A stretch of DNA of 64,000 bases from Rhabdophis nuchalis. Taxonomy: Eukaryota > Chordata > Lepidosauria > Squamata > Natricidae. The notes under the pieces were generated by a model. It made no database searches and was not told where the DNA came from. It was given only the letters and a program-made list of their open reading frames with translations. A program made the translations under genes and the position numbers. Position 1 is the first letter of the stretch. Every line of letters begins with the position of its first letter. This document shows, piece after piece, positions 34,331-45,450 of the stretch. The stretch lies in contig CM077644.1 of the NCBI GenBank assembly GCA_039707465.1, positions 99,495,875 to 99,559,874 of the forward strand. Reading direction: 5' to 3'.

Positions 34331-35815
34331 ATTGTAAGACACAGGATGATTCCTAAACTACACACTTACTCTAGGATGGAAGTGTACTTAACCAACAATG
34401 TAGTTTGACTCTTAGTGTAAATCCGATGCAAAGCAGGGGGTCAGAAAGAAGAGAGTCAGGAAAGTAACTTATCCCCTTTTTTGCTGGCTAAAATTAAAAA
34501 AAATGCTCAAACGAATCCTTCTGCAAGCAAAAGGGCAGCATCTTTATATTCTCCCAAGGTTCGCTGCATAGAGCGCAGATTTTTTATTATTATTGTTATA
34601 TATTGTGGCATATTTTAATTTATTCTTTGAGCTTGGTGTCATATACGACTCTCCAATTTTCCAGGCTTTGGCACCTGCCCTCATTGCAAACCTTTTACCC
34701 AATGTTTTTATTAACTCAGTTTAATGGAACCTTTTTTTCATGGTGACCTTAAGAATTTAATAACTCTTCAATGCAAGGACAGTACCACCTGCAGGCTCCC
34801 TGGGATTAGACTGCGGTAGCTCAATATGTGTGCAGGAACACATTAATGGGAAGCTCAAGAGGAGGGGGAGATCCCTCAGAAAGTACATAAATAGGCCCCC
34901 TCAACCCTGTGGGTGGATATTATGAGTGCTTATGATGTCTGCGCCAAGACGGGGAACATAAAACACTGAGGTTCTGAGGCATGCAGTGGCTCACAGCTGC
35001 CTAATATTAATCTACCTTTGATCACGTCTAGGTGCTCGCAAATTTTCCTTTCTACAGTTCCTCTCCCCTCTCTATCTGCGGCAGACACTGACTGCCTTAA
35101 AAGATTGAATCAATGCATTATTAGTCCACAAGCTGACAGAGGCCCATAAATTAATCCCACTCTGTCAACGGCGTAGCACCTTCCCTGGTAAAACCTCACC
35201 CCTTGCAGAATGCTAGGAGGATCTTTTAATCCAATTATCAGGAGAATGGACTGCCCTCATCTCATTTCTCATCTTGAGAAGTTGCTATGAATGTGTTTTA
35301 AAGGGCAAGTGTGGCAGCATGGATAAAATAAGCCTTTGCTTGACTATTAAGAGCCAAGGTTAGTTGCCTTGAATCAATACATAACTACATACACCGCTGG
35401 GAATGTAAAAATCTGTCAGTGTTGGCTTTTCTCCATTTTTCAGTCTTAAAAAGGTTCTGTGCTTTTTTTTTTTTTTTGCTGCAGTCTGTAATTTGATGAA
35501 GACATCTATATGACAATTTGGACATCCTTCTCATAGAATTTCTCCCAGTGCACACATTTTGTATAGGCTTTAACTTCGTCTACACATATTTCTCCAAGGT
35601 TTTTCCCACAGATAAAGCATTTTGAACTTTGTTCTTATTAAGTTACATCCCATTCCATTTTATCCCCTGACAGCATACAGAACAGAAGTCTTCATCAGTC
35701 CTCAGAAAATTCACACACATATCACTGCTAAATTGAGTGATCCTTAAATCAGATAGCTAATGATAGGATGCAATAAGACACAGGATCTGTTTAGAGGTCT
35801 TAATAGAGAACAAGA
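34331..35815. other. Repeat-poor block, candidate conserved non-coding sequence
   Basis: No transposon or ORF of note lies here. Complex sequence with paired-homeobox-like TAAT/ATTA sites (e.g. TTTTAATCCAATTATCAGGA at 35224-35243) contrasts with the repeat-laden flanks. Function is unproven. Confidence 0.35.
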
Positions 35816-36395
35816 GTAATAATCAATGTGTATGTGTGTGTGTGTGTATGTACACACACATCTTTATCTGTTCAAACTATAACATTTAGTGGACATTGTT
35901 CCAACTTAATCCTATTTTCTCACTTTAAAGAGATCTTAATTAAAGAGCTTGTTTTCATTAACTTTTATTTTTGCAAAGTGCTCTACTTGAGTTTAAAAAA
36001 CAGTGACAATATTAAATAATGCAGCAAAATTTTGATACCCTCTGCATTTGGGAGAGCTCTTCAACTTCTTTATTGCCTTTATTATTTTGAAAGTGTTTCT
36101 CATCTAAAACATATGGGATAAAGGATGCAAAAGAGGTTGCATAAAGGTGCCTCAAGGAATTGTGCATTAGAGTTGATTTTTCTTTGTTATGCTTCATTGG
36201 AAGCAAAATATCTGTGAACCAAAATATTTTTGTTTAATTGTGCATAAGTACAAGAGAATGAGAAGATGCTTACAATACATTTCTGATGCTAAAAGAAAGG
36301 TTGTTACTATAGTTCATTATTATTGCCTTTTAAAAACGGGCCGCAGTATTATTACTCAAACTTTCAAAATATATTTTCTGCACCTGGCTTTCATT
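35816..36395. other. Unassigned sequence
   Basis: Short (TG)n at 35828-35848; no gene. Confidence 0.4.
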
Positions 36396-36840
36396 ATTTA
36401 TTTATTTATTATTTATTATTCGAATTTATAAGCCGCACCCATCTCACCAGATAGGGACTCGGGGCTGCGCACAGGGAATATAAAATATAAATATACAAGT
36501 ATACAAAAATAAAACATTCTTAAAACTAAATTAAATTAACCCACCCTGCGCTAAAACCCCTGTTAAAACCCCTGAATTAAAACTTTGGTAACTAAAAGCA
36601 GTACAGTGTCGGGTAAAATCATGCCAGGCTGGCTTGTTGGAAGAAGTGCGTTTTTAACCGCTGGCGGAACAGGCGGAGGTCCGAGATGACACGGAGTTCG
36701 GGGGGGTAGAGCATTCCAGAGGGTTGGGCCCATCACAGAGAAGGCTCTTCCCCTGGGCGTTGCCAACCGGCATTGCCCGGTTGATGGCACCCGGAGCAGA
36801 CCCTCTCTGTGAGAGCGTATTGGTTGTAGGGACGTATACA
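36396..36840 (-). mobile_element. L2-clade LINE 3' end in antisense
   Basis: The minus strand encodes IRSHREGLLRVPSTGQCRLA and GRAFSVMGPTLWNALPP (36830-36680), nearly the same C-terminal peptide as at 15.7 kb, with a frameshift after it. The 3' UTR and an ATTTATT tail lie at 36396-36440. Confidence 0.88.
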
Positions 36841-36876
36841 CCCACATTACATACAGTAATGTGGGTGAATATGTTC

Positions 36877-36936
36877 ATAACATATACACCCACAACATAA
36901 CATATACACCCACAACATAACATATACACCCACATT
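36877..36936 (+). repeat. 20-bp tandem repeat, three units
   Basis: Three units share ATAACATATACACCCACA with period 20, next to a small palindrome (CACCCACATTAC/GTAATGTGGGTG). Confidence 0.9.
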
Positions 36937-37053
36937 ACAGTAAAGTATAGAAGCTGCTACCATGTTTCATGGAAAATAAAACAGGGTCTTATTTTCTTTT
37001 GACACCCGAAATAAGCACTTGGCCTTATTTTTGGGGAGGTCTTATTATTTTTG

Positions 37054-38795
37054 GTTAAAAAAAGTTTTATTGGTTTTTACAAATTTTTTCAATCAGGAAA
37101 AGGATATAAGGTATTAGTGAGACATTTTGAGGACATCTATGTTGGAGGTGTTGGCCACCTCCGAGGCTTCATACAGAAAAATAAAAGGGTGATACAATAA
37201 ATTTTCCATTTCCCTACAAAGTGGAAAGAGATACATACATATATCATTTCATAACTTCATGCAATCAATCATTTGTTTCTATAAACATCCAGGTAAGGGT
37301 TACACTATATTGAAAAAAGTCATTTGTGAGATCTGAGTCTTTTAGCAATTGTATCCTCTTCTCCTTGACCACCAGTGGGCGGGGCTGTGGCCCCTCCCGT
37401 TCCCCCATTTTCATCCTCCAGGATTGAGGAGTGTTTTTTAAAAAAGGCTTCCACCTCTGCAATTGTTTTAATTCTTACTCTCCCCCCCTCCCAGAACACT
37501 AACATTCCTTCGGGCATCAACCACTTGAACCACACCCCTTTTTTGTATAATCTTTTTGATAAGAAGGAATATTTCCTTCTTATTTCTCTAATCTTTTTCG
37601 GGATCTGTTTCAAAATGGCAATCTCAGTCTGTTGATATATCAAGGGACCATCTCTCTGTGCTCTCAGGATCCCATCCCTCATCGACCTTCTTACAAATTT
37701 AATATGTATCTCTCTGGGTACTTCATTTATTCTGGTATATGCTGAACTAATTCTATAAATCAAATCAATGTACCCCCAAATATCTTCTTTGCTCTTTTTA
37801 GTATAATCTGCTAAAATTGTAGACATTAAATCTTTTAAATTTTCTGAAGGTAATTCAGGAACATTTTGAAACCTTAAAAAGTAAGACATCCTTTCAAAAT
37901 CCATCCTAGACATATGACCAGCTAAATCCACTATTTCTTTTTGAGAATTACTTATCTCTCCCCTCATCTCAGCCCCCCCTCCAGTCCATCAATTCTTTGT
38001 TTATTTTCCATTAGTGCTTTCTGTGTCTCCAAAAGTTCCAGTTTTGAACTAACATTGTCTTTCCTGGTTTCTTTTATTTCTTTCATGATGTTTTGTAGCG
38101 TTTCCTCTATTGCTGATAACTGTGTAGTTTCCCACTCCGTTTCTTTGGAAAACATTGAAGTAATCTTAGGTTGGTGTGGGTGCTTTTTTGAAGCCATAAT
38201 GAAAGTGTTAAATTCTTGTCACTAATATGGCGTCTGTTGGAGAGGTAGTCCATGAGGCGAGGAGAGAGTAAGAGTCAGAGTCCAAATTTAAAATGCACTT
38301 TGCTTAAAATCCAGAGAGAGAACAATTTTTTAACAGCAATCAAATGGGAAAAAGAAGAAGGCACATCTGGGAGAAATCCTAAGAGTCCATTGCATTAATC
38401 CAATAGTAAAAAGTTCAGTCCCATAAAAACGAAGGAGTGTCAGCACTTTTCAAAGAGAAATATTTCTTGCTGATAACAAAGGAACGCCATCTTCCCCGCC
38501 CCTCTGGCAGCCGCGGAGAACTAGTGAAAGTCCATATCAGTTGTTGCAAGACAGAGATACAAAGTATCATTAACAGTCTTAAAGTGAAAGACTTTCATTT
38601 GCTGTTTAAAAATCGGATGTTAAGTTCTCCTCCTCCCCAAGCCTGGGGAGCATTTCAAAACGCCGCTTTTGTTTCCTTCCGAGGTTTTTTTTTACAAACT
38701 CCCCCCTCCTTCTTCTTTAAAAACGAAACTTGAAGGCATTAATTATTAAATCACTTACAGTCCACTCTGCAGCAATGACAGAGCCTTGGTGTTGC
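37054..38795 (-). mobile_element. ORF2-less L1 (HAL1-like), complete with 13-bp TSD
   Basis: A whole short L1 is bounded by perfect CTTATTATTTTTG repeats (37041-37053, 38796-38808). On the minus strand it has ~600 bp of 5' UTR (38795-38198), ORF1 (38197-37320, one frameshift), then only ~265 bp to its 3' end (AATAAAACTTTTTTTAAC). There is no trace of the ~3.8-kb ORF2. The 3' end lacks a clear poly(A). Mammalian HAL1 elements have this layout; alternatives are deletion of ORF2 in the source copy or after insertion. Confidence 0.82.
37320..38197 (-). pseudogene. L1 ORF1p, near-complete, one frameshift
   Basis: The start ATG is at 38197. Residues 1-77 hold a basic N-terminus (MASKKHPHQPKITSMF) and a coiled coil. 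After a one-base slip in the G-run at ~37975-37980 the frame continues to 37320 for about 215 codons. That part carries the RRM-like domain (MSRMDFERMSYFLRFQN; EIHIKFVRRSMRDGIL) and the C-terminal domain (YSFLSKRLYKKGVWFKWLMP). It ends in a Gly/Lys-rich tail (AKRLRSHK). Total length ~292 residues fits L1 ORF1p. Its known role is binding L1 RNA as a trimer. With one indel this is a comparatively young pseudogene. Confidence 0.85.
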
Positions 38796-39076
38796 CTTAT
38801 TATTTTTGAAGTGCAGGAGCATGGTCACCTCATGGCTGCTGCTGTGTTGCAATATTTTTGAGGAGGGCTTATTTTGGGGGAAACAGGATACAGTATAATT
38901 TGGTAATGCCTTGTCTTGGGAGTTGGTAAAGTTTACTTCACAGGCAGATACTTAATGGGCATGACATCCTTCCAAGTCCACTAGCACACTAGGTGATTCT
39001 CAAAGAACTTTGGAAATGAGAGTATATTTCAGTGGTTCCGATAAAATAATTTGGAAAGGCAAAAAACAGCCTAGAC

Positions 39077-39380
39077 CAGTGATGGTGAACCTTTTTTGGC
39101 TCGCGTGCCAAAAGCGGGGGGAGCGCAGGGTGAGTCGTGCATAGGCGTGCCACACATGTGCATGCTTTCCCCCTCTGGTTTGCTCATAGGGTCATTTTTC
39201 ATCCTCCAGAGCCTTCAGGAGCCTTCAGGAAAGCCTGTGGAGAAGTGAAAAGCAGTCTCAAAAGAGGGCCAAAGTCAGCTGGACATGTGCACTGGAGCTG
39301 ATAGGGCAACGCCTCGTGTGCCCTAACAAATGCCTCTGCATGCCACCTGTGGCACCCGTGCCATAGGTTCGCCATCATGG
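39077..39380. mobile_element. hAT-like MITE with perfect 8-bp TSD
   Basis: It starts CAGTGATGGTGAACCTTTTT and ends GGTTCGCCATCATGG. GCCTAGAC flanks it at 39069-39076 and 39381-39388. Same family as 28485-28940 and 60271-60605; internal TGCCACACATGTGCATGC. Confidence 0.92.
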
Positions 39381-39388
39381 GCCTAGAC

Positions 39389-39915
39389 GTTTTATCAGAA
39401 GTCCCAAAAATGGATAAAATGGCCTAATAGATATTGAAAAATTGGGGGAAAAGACTCACAGATTGTATCTCTTACATCTACCCAAGTCTATCACTAACAC
39501 ATTTTTGTAGGTCAGTATAGATCTATCTAGGCTAAGTCATTTAGCCATTCCTCATACCTCATAAATCCACAGGCACTGATGGCTTAATATTGGAAATATT
39601 ATTTTAAAAAGCATATATACTTGTTTGACATTGAATAATTAGTCTAAAACCACATTAACAGTCTAGTGGAATTCATTCCAAAATAGTTCCACAATAATAG
39701 GATAAGCAAATGTGGCAATTAGGGATATGCAATAATTCATATCTAAACCATAAAAAAAAAGCTTTGGAAGGAACAAAGGCCCATGTGCTGCACTGGGAAG
39801 TGCCTTCTTAAAAATACCTGGCTGTTTCACCTGGATTTAAATGATAGTCGTAGGAATATATACATCTGAATTAAGGAGGCACCAGTAGTGCCTGATTAAT
39901 TGTCACACATCATCT
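39389..39915. other. Unassigned sequence
   Basis: No gene or repeat recognised. Confidence 0.4.
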
Positions 39916-40050
39916 CCAAAGTCCCTTCCCGCTCTGTTCCAATTCTGATTCTGGATTGCCATCTGTCAGAAATTGTGTAGTCTCATGCTTGTGTGTGAGG
40001 TTGGACTATATGACCTACAAGGTCCCTTCCAATTCTGTTAATCTGTTAAA
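39916..40050 (+). mobile_element. CR1-type LINE 3' end
   Basis: GGTTGGACTATATGACCTAC followed by AAGGTCCCTTCCAATTCTGT is the CR1 3' terminus in sense. A similar GTCCCTTCCCGCTCTGTTCC just upstream (39920) suggests two overlapping CR1 ends. Confidence 0.8.
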
Positions 40051-40735
40051 AACCTACTTAATAACTTCCTAATGCAAATATGTGTTTCTCTGTGGCTACA
40101 CCACTGTGTAAGTGGTGTAGTCCATAGCCTCACTCAAAACACAATGCTGAAATATCCTAAACGGAATGTATTCCCAAGAAATAAAATCCTAATTGTTTGG
40201 ATGTTTTGTGTTTCAACTTTTCAAATATTTGTATAAAAAAAACCACAATGAAAACTTGGCACTCTTTGTCCTGCATTTTCATTCCACATCTTATACAGGT
40301 AAGTCTCAATTAGTGTGGTTAATGAATCCCATGACAGGATCACATTATTCAAATTCACACTATCTAAAGAGATATTTCTATGGAAAATATGGTAATTGAT
40401 TCCAATTCCAAGCAATGAAAAACTGTAAACCTAAATTTTATGGGTATATTAATGAAGTATTACAGTAAAGGATAAAAAGAATCTACTTATAATTTAAATT
40501 TATGATTAACAAGGTCATAGAGTAGTTATAGAAATAAAAATAAAGACATTCTACCATACATTCAGGCATTCCGATATCTTGTCCTATTTTAGCATTGCTA
40601 TGACTGTGTTCATGCTAGGCAATTACATCAAACATTTGTTCTAATGTGATAATGATCCTGTTCTTTTTTTAACTAGTGTTGTTTTTCTATAGCAGAATCT
40701 TCCTTTTCTCCCTCTCTCCCACCCTCCCTCTCTCC
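40051..40735. other. Unassigned sequence
   Basis: No gene or clear repeat. Confidence 0.4.
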
Positions 40736-41089
40736 CTCTGTGTGTGTGTGTGTGTGTGTTCCAGCATAACTCTGGAATGCCTAGAGCAATTTCAACCAAA
40801 CGTGGTTCACAGATGACTTACTCTCTGGAAACAAATACTGTGGGGGGTAAGTCACCCCTAACATCTCTTGGGATGTGTGTTCTGTTATGATACAGCCTGT
40901 TGTGCCTTCAAATGGCTTCTACTGTACTGCCGTAAAATGGAGTGTACAGCACAGTGGAGCTGCCATTTAACAGATTCACAGTATTCCACAAGGGGGCTCC
41001 CTCTGGTAAGGGGGAAAATCCAACATTAGAAATTAAATCCCCCCCCCCCCTATAAATAAAAACCTGGACAATGCCGGGTTATCAGCTAG
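40736..41089 (+). mobile_element. Helitron-like element, 3' end (second copy)
   Basis: (TG)n at 40740-40759, then TTCCAGCATAACTCTGGAAT. It ends with a hairpin (CCTGG-ACAATG-CCGGG) and TTATCAGCTAG before T at 41090. It parallels 4485-4862 almost throughout, including CCACAAGGGGGCTCCCTCTG. Confidence 0.78.
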
Positions 41090-42131
41090 TTTTGCATATA
41101 TAAAGATTAGCAGTATCTAAAACCCTAGCTACAACTACATAGGTGCTAGCTGCAATTGCACACATCTAGCCTCAAGTTAGCTGCATTTTGGGTTGCTTTA
41201 ACAAAACACAACCTGATATCACTGTACAATTCTCACTAAATCTACAATTGCATTATTTGAACTTGTATTACTTATAATTTCAGAGATCATTCTATGATCT
41301 TTGAATGGAGAATATAATTTCAAATATATTATAGATAAAAAGCAATGAAAGAGAAAAAAAGGGAATTTTAAAGTCTCTTTTGTTTTTCAGTTGAAGTTTA
41401 AGTAACATAGTAAGCTTGTGCTTCTTTCCTAATCTCTTTCATTTTACATTTTTTTACCTGCGTATTTAATGCTAATCTATGATCTATTTTTGAATCGCAA
41501 GATTAAAAGATTTATAATCCTGGTTGCTTGAATTGCACTTTTAGGTTGGACAACAAATATTTGGCTTTTGACTTTCTGGATAAAATTTTATAAAAGCTCT
41601 GCCCAAAATGCTATTAAGAAAAGGACAGGTTAATTTATTTCTTCATTACCAAAATTGTTCTGCTTGTGGGATTTTTATTTTATTTTATATCAGGGCACTT
41701 TTTGCTACATTTGTGTCACCAGTGCCCAAAACCCGCAAAAGTCTGAAACAAGTAGGATTGTCAGGCCCTTTTACTTGAGTCATATAAATAAATCACCTTG
41801 TGCTAACAAAAAAGAAACTCAGAGCTGCTTCTGTATCTCAGCAGAGATAGTCTGACGATACAGCAGGAACAGAAAGGGCAGCTGACAAGGTACCATAACG
41901 TCATCGCGGTACAAAATGTCCTTCCTTCTACATGAACTACATCCTGATATCTTCCAACAAAAGAACTTTAGACTATTCCCCTTATGGATGCGGTGACATT
42001 TGAGTTTTCATTAAAGGTTACAAAGAAGATATTATTCTTTCTTCTCATCCTACCCACTCCCTCATGAATAGAATTACAATGGGTGTTTCTAAGGCTGATA
42101 TTTTTTAAAAACATTAAACATGGAAAAGATG
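41090..42131. other. Unassigned AT-rich sequence
   Basis: No gene or repeat recognised. Confidence 0.4.
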
Positions 42132-42133
42132 TA

Positions 42134-42353
42134 CAGTGATCCCTCGTTTTTCGCGGCTTCATGTTTCGCGGCTTCAGTGCTTCGCGGGTTTTTCAAAAAT
42201 ACAGAATGCATCGGTAGGAGGCAAGCGCCCCCTAGTGCTTGCTTTAAACGATGTCCACCAACTCAAGTTTCCGGTGCGAATCCTAATTCACGGTTTTTCA
42301 GTTTTTGCGGAAGGTTCCGGTCCCCATTTACCGCGAAAAACGAGGGATCACTG
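42134..42353. mobile_element. Mariner/pogo-like MITE, perfect 23-bp TIRs
   Basis: The terminal inverted repeats (starting CAGTGATCCCTCGTTTTTCG) match perfectly over 23 bp, with TA at 42132-42133 and 42354-42355. The body is unusually CpG-rich for the window, pointing to recent insertion. It contains AGCGCCCCCTAGTGC (42224-42238), a CTCF-like site on the minus strand. The ORFs crossing it are artefacts. Confidence 0.92.
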
Positions 42354-42616
42354 TATATGGTGTATGTACACCAGTAATTGTCTCAATTTGCCTGAGATGG
42401 AAAATTATTACCAGTCCCAAATGTGATGAAGTACAACAAGCAGTTTCTCCTCACTTTTGGCCATGCTAGTTGGGATTGCAGCAACAGATGAAGAGGAATA
42501 AGGGTCTCCATCTTTGTTAACAGCCACTTACGTTATCACTGAGAGAATCAAATATCTGCCAAGATTTTCCATCCTCTAAAATATTGAGAAAATAATGAAA
42601 ATCTTGACAATTCTTA

Positions 42617-42868
42617 CAATAGCAATAGTATTTAGGTTTACATACCACCCCATAGCACTTTACAACATGCCCATATTACTTTACAGCACTCTTTGGGAGG
42701 TTTACAGTATAAACATCAATTGCTTATTGTCCCCAACAATCTGGTTCCTCATTTTACTGACCTTGGAAAGATGGAAGACTGAGACAACCTTGAGCCCTAT
42801 CCGGATCGAACTCCAGGCTGTAGGCAGATTTGCCTGCCTACACTTCAACCACTGCGCCACCAAGGCTC
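42617..42868 (-). mobile_element. tRNA-derived SINE (Sauria-type), antisense
   Basis: The minus strand starts GAGCCTTGGTGGCGCAGTGG, has AGATTGTTGGGGACAATA-type body sequence, and ends in TACTATTGCTATTG. The segment before the tail is partly duplicated (two GCTGTAAAGT/GTTGTAAAGT blocks), making it slightly longer than the copy at 2.05 kb. Confidence 0.85.
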
Positions 42869-42869
42869 A

Positions 42870-43789
42870 TCTTATTTCCTGATATTCCAGCTTTTTAACC
42901 AAGTTGAATCAACTCTCTTTTACTTCTTTATTACTGATAGTATTACCAGCACAAGGAAACGTTCTCTTTTCTTTGAAAGTAATGTTGAGTTTAGATGTTA
43001 AGGATGACAAGCTGAAGAAATCATGGAATGTTTGGATAGATGCCAGTTTGAATTTTGATCCTGACAACAAAAAGTTAATCATCCATTTCCCCCACTTGCC
43101 TCAGAAGCACAGTAGCATTTCCAAATCATTTTTGGAAAAGACTGGCAGAAGTTTTTCATTTTTAACCCTTCCTTTTCTCCATAATGCCATGAAGTGATAC
43201 TGAGCCAAAATACTGTTCTAAAGTAGAATGTAGGTGTGAGCAAGAGGCACCATTATTCCATGGATGGCCTATCAGGAAAGGGCCAGTGGGCTAAAAACTA
43301 TCACAAAAAATACAGAAAAAAGTGACTGTCTTCAGCAATTGTCTGCATGTGAATTGATAGCAAATTTAGGGGAGGACTGTATAAATTATACCTTTCTTAA
43401 TGTATTTAAATTATAAATGTCACACTCTGGTAGGAGAAAAATGGAGAATTTAGGAATACACTCTCTCATATTTCTATTTCTCATTTCCATTTTTCTTTAT
43501 TTTATTTTTGTTTTGTTTTCTTCAGGTAGCTTTCCTAACCTTCATATCTGTAACCTTATCAAAGGGCATGTCTTTGACCTGTGTATTAATCTTGGCCAAT
43601 TTATGATATATTTTTCAAGGACTCAAATCTAAAGTAGTGGTGAAGACTGTTATAGTACATGTAACTTTGATCAGTAGATTCTATACATTACAAACTGATT
43701 GCAATGAAGTGGTGCAAGAATTTATGGTTAAAGCCCCAATAACAATATGTACATCATGATATCATAATATCTAGAAAGGGAGACCAAAA
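42870..43789. other. Unassigned sequence
   Basis: ORFs at 42904-43197 and 43417-43632 show no domain. Confidence 0.35.
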
Positions 43790-43993
43790 AAATAATGATA
43801 ATGGGGAGAAACTTCCTAACAGTAAGGACAATTAATCAGTGCAATCGCTTGCTATCAGAAATTGTAGGTGCTTCCTCACTGGAGGTGATGAACGATCACT
43901 TGTCCGGAATGGTATAGGGTCTCCTGCTTGAGCAGGGGGTTGGACTAGAAGACTTCCAAGGTCCCTTCCAGCTCTATTCTGATTGATTGAGAC
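43790..43993 (+). mobile_element. CR1-type LINE 3' end
   Basis: Sense CR1 tail: GGTATAGGGTCTCCTGCTTG, GGTTGGACTAGAAGACTTCC and AAGGTCCCTTCCAGCTCTAT, ending in TCTGATTGATTGA. Confidence 0.85.
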
Positions 43994-44069
43994 ATGCATC
44001 TCATTCATGCAGCAGTATTGACAGACTTCATTTACCAAGGAATATAAGTAGAATGTTGTAAATACACCA

Positions 44070-45005
44070 GAAAGTTGAAAAAGAAAGAAAGACATTGGAA
44101 GAATATCTTGATAATGAAGAAGATACGCTGAAGCTAGTAAACCATGAAGACTTACTTAATACCAAAGACACAAAATTGGCCTACAAGAAAGTCCAAATGA
44201 AGAATAGAAAAGGGATATGGCAACGCAAAGAATTATATGGACAACATTATGTACACAGACACAGACAAAACCTAGTAGGCAAAGCAGGTAACAACAAGAT
44301 ATGGCAATGGTTAACAGCAGCAAAATTGAAGAAAATGACAGAGGGGCTAATTGTGGCTATACAAGATCTACAAAACTGGATCTACAAAACTTAAGAACTA
44401 CAAAACTGGAATTGAGAAGACAGCAACAGACTGCAAATGCCATCTCTGCAAAGAAGCTGAAGAAACAATAGAGCAATAGTTACAAAGAAGATTGCACAGA
44501 CTACCTACAAATAGCGTCATGACAAAATAGCAACAATGGTCCACTGAAATATCTGTAAGAAATACCATGGGTCTAGCAATAACTGGTGATATATAAAATA
44601 GACAAAGTCATAGCGTGAAGAAGTCAAAGTGCTGTGGGACTTTAGAATTTAAACAGACAAACACCTGCCACACAAGACTCCAGATTTAACAATAGTTGAT
44701 AACAGAGGTGGGATTCAATCAGTTCATTTGTTCAATTGTTAACTTTTTGAGCAGTTTGGTGAACTGGTTGTTGGAAGAAATCATTAGGGCAGAGAACTGG
44801 TTGTTAAATTATTTGAATCCTACCACTGGTTGATAAGATAAAAAAAAGTCTGAATAGTTGACATTGCTTTGGACAATACTTTTAATATCATAACAGAAAT
44901 TACCCATCTCAGATCCTTGGGAAGGACTCAAAAGATGGATAAAATGCCAGATCCAGTCTTAACATCTGGTTGACTTTGTGATCAATCATAATAGTAAGGT
45001 ATTAA
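44070..45005 (+). mobile_element. R4/Dong-like LINE, 3' region, split by a hAT MITE
   Basis: A 99-codon open frame (44095-44394) encodes KIWQWLTAAKLKKMTEGLIV, matching the R4-clade pattern WQWL..GLK..TEGL..AAQDQ just before the CCHC finger. Past a stop, CHLCKEAEETIE gives the finger, and PDLTIVD (~44684-44701) is the catalytic PD..(I/V)..D stretch of the restriction-like endonuclease. A hAT MITE (44703-44828) interrupts right after it. The 3' tail ATCCTTGGGAAGGACT...CATAATAGTAAG ends near 45005. Multiple stops make it a dead copy. Confidence 0.7.
44703..44828. mobile_element. hAT-like MITE nested in an R4-like LINE, perfect TSD
   Basis: The ends CAGAGGTGGGATTCAATC and TTTGAATCCTACCACTG are flanked by GTTGATAA (44695-44702, 44829-44836). 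Internal GAACTGGTTGTT repeats link it to the 57.2-kb MITE. Confidence 0.93.
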
Positions 45006-45094
45006 ATTTATATGCAGCCCAACTCCAAGGAATTAATCCAGTACTATGGATATTATTAGAATAATGTTACAGATTGGTTTAATGTCACTAAAAC

Positions 45095-45450
45095 ATAGTG
45101 TTTGGCATAATAGTTAAGGAACTGAATTAGAAGCTGAGAAATTGTGAGTTCTTGCCCCACCTTAGGCACAAAGCCAGCTGGATGACCATGGGCCAGTCCA
45201 TCCCTCAAATTTAGGAAAAAGTAGGCAATGACAAACCAATTCTGAAATGTTACCAAGAAAATGAAATGCTACAAATGAAAATAAAAAATAGTGGGGAAAG
45301 GGTAGAAAATAGGATTTAGAGGAAAAAATAAAAACAATTAATATAAAATTATATTATATGGAAATCTTGCCAAGAAAACTTCAAGGACTCATCTAGAGAA
45401 TTGCCATGAGTCAACACTAACTTGAAGAAACAACAACAACAACAACAATA
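45095..45450 (+). mobile_element. tRNA-derived SINE with BovB-like 3' tail
   Basis: The head has ATAGTTAAGGAACTGAATTA and a body GACCATGGGCCAGTCCATCC. The tail CTTGCCAAGAAAAC...GAGTCAACACTAACTTGAAG is followed by (CAA)n (45429-45447). The tail form resembles the end of BovB at 16.56 kb (GTCAGACATGACT...(CAA)n), suggesting mobilisation by BovB. About 100 bp of A-rich sequence interrupts the middle (45255-45355), so the copy may be rearranged. Confidence 0.65.

Larger units (their letters stand above)
36960..38888. mobile_element. MITE with TA flanks, split by an L1 insertion
   Basis: The left part (36960-37053: CATGTTTCATGGAAAATAAA, GGGTCTTATTTTCTTTTGAC) and right part (38796-38888: GGAGGGCTTATTTTGGGGGA, ending AAACAGGA before TA) are inverse-related ends of one short DNA transposon with flanking TA. 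The 1.74-kb L1 at 37054-38795 separates them. Superfamily, probably Tc1/mariner-like, is inferred from TA only. Confidence 0.65.
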
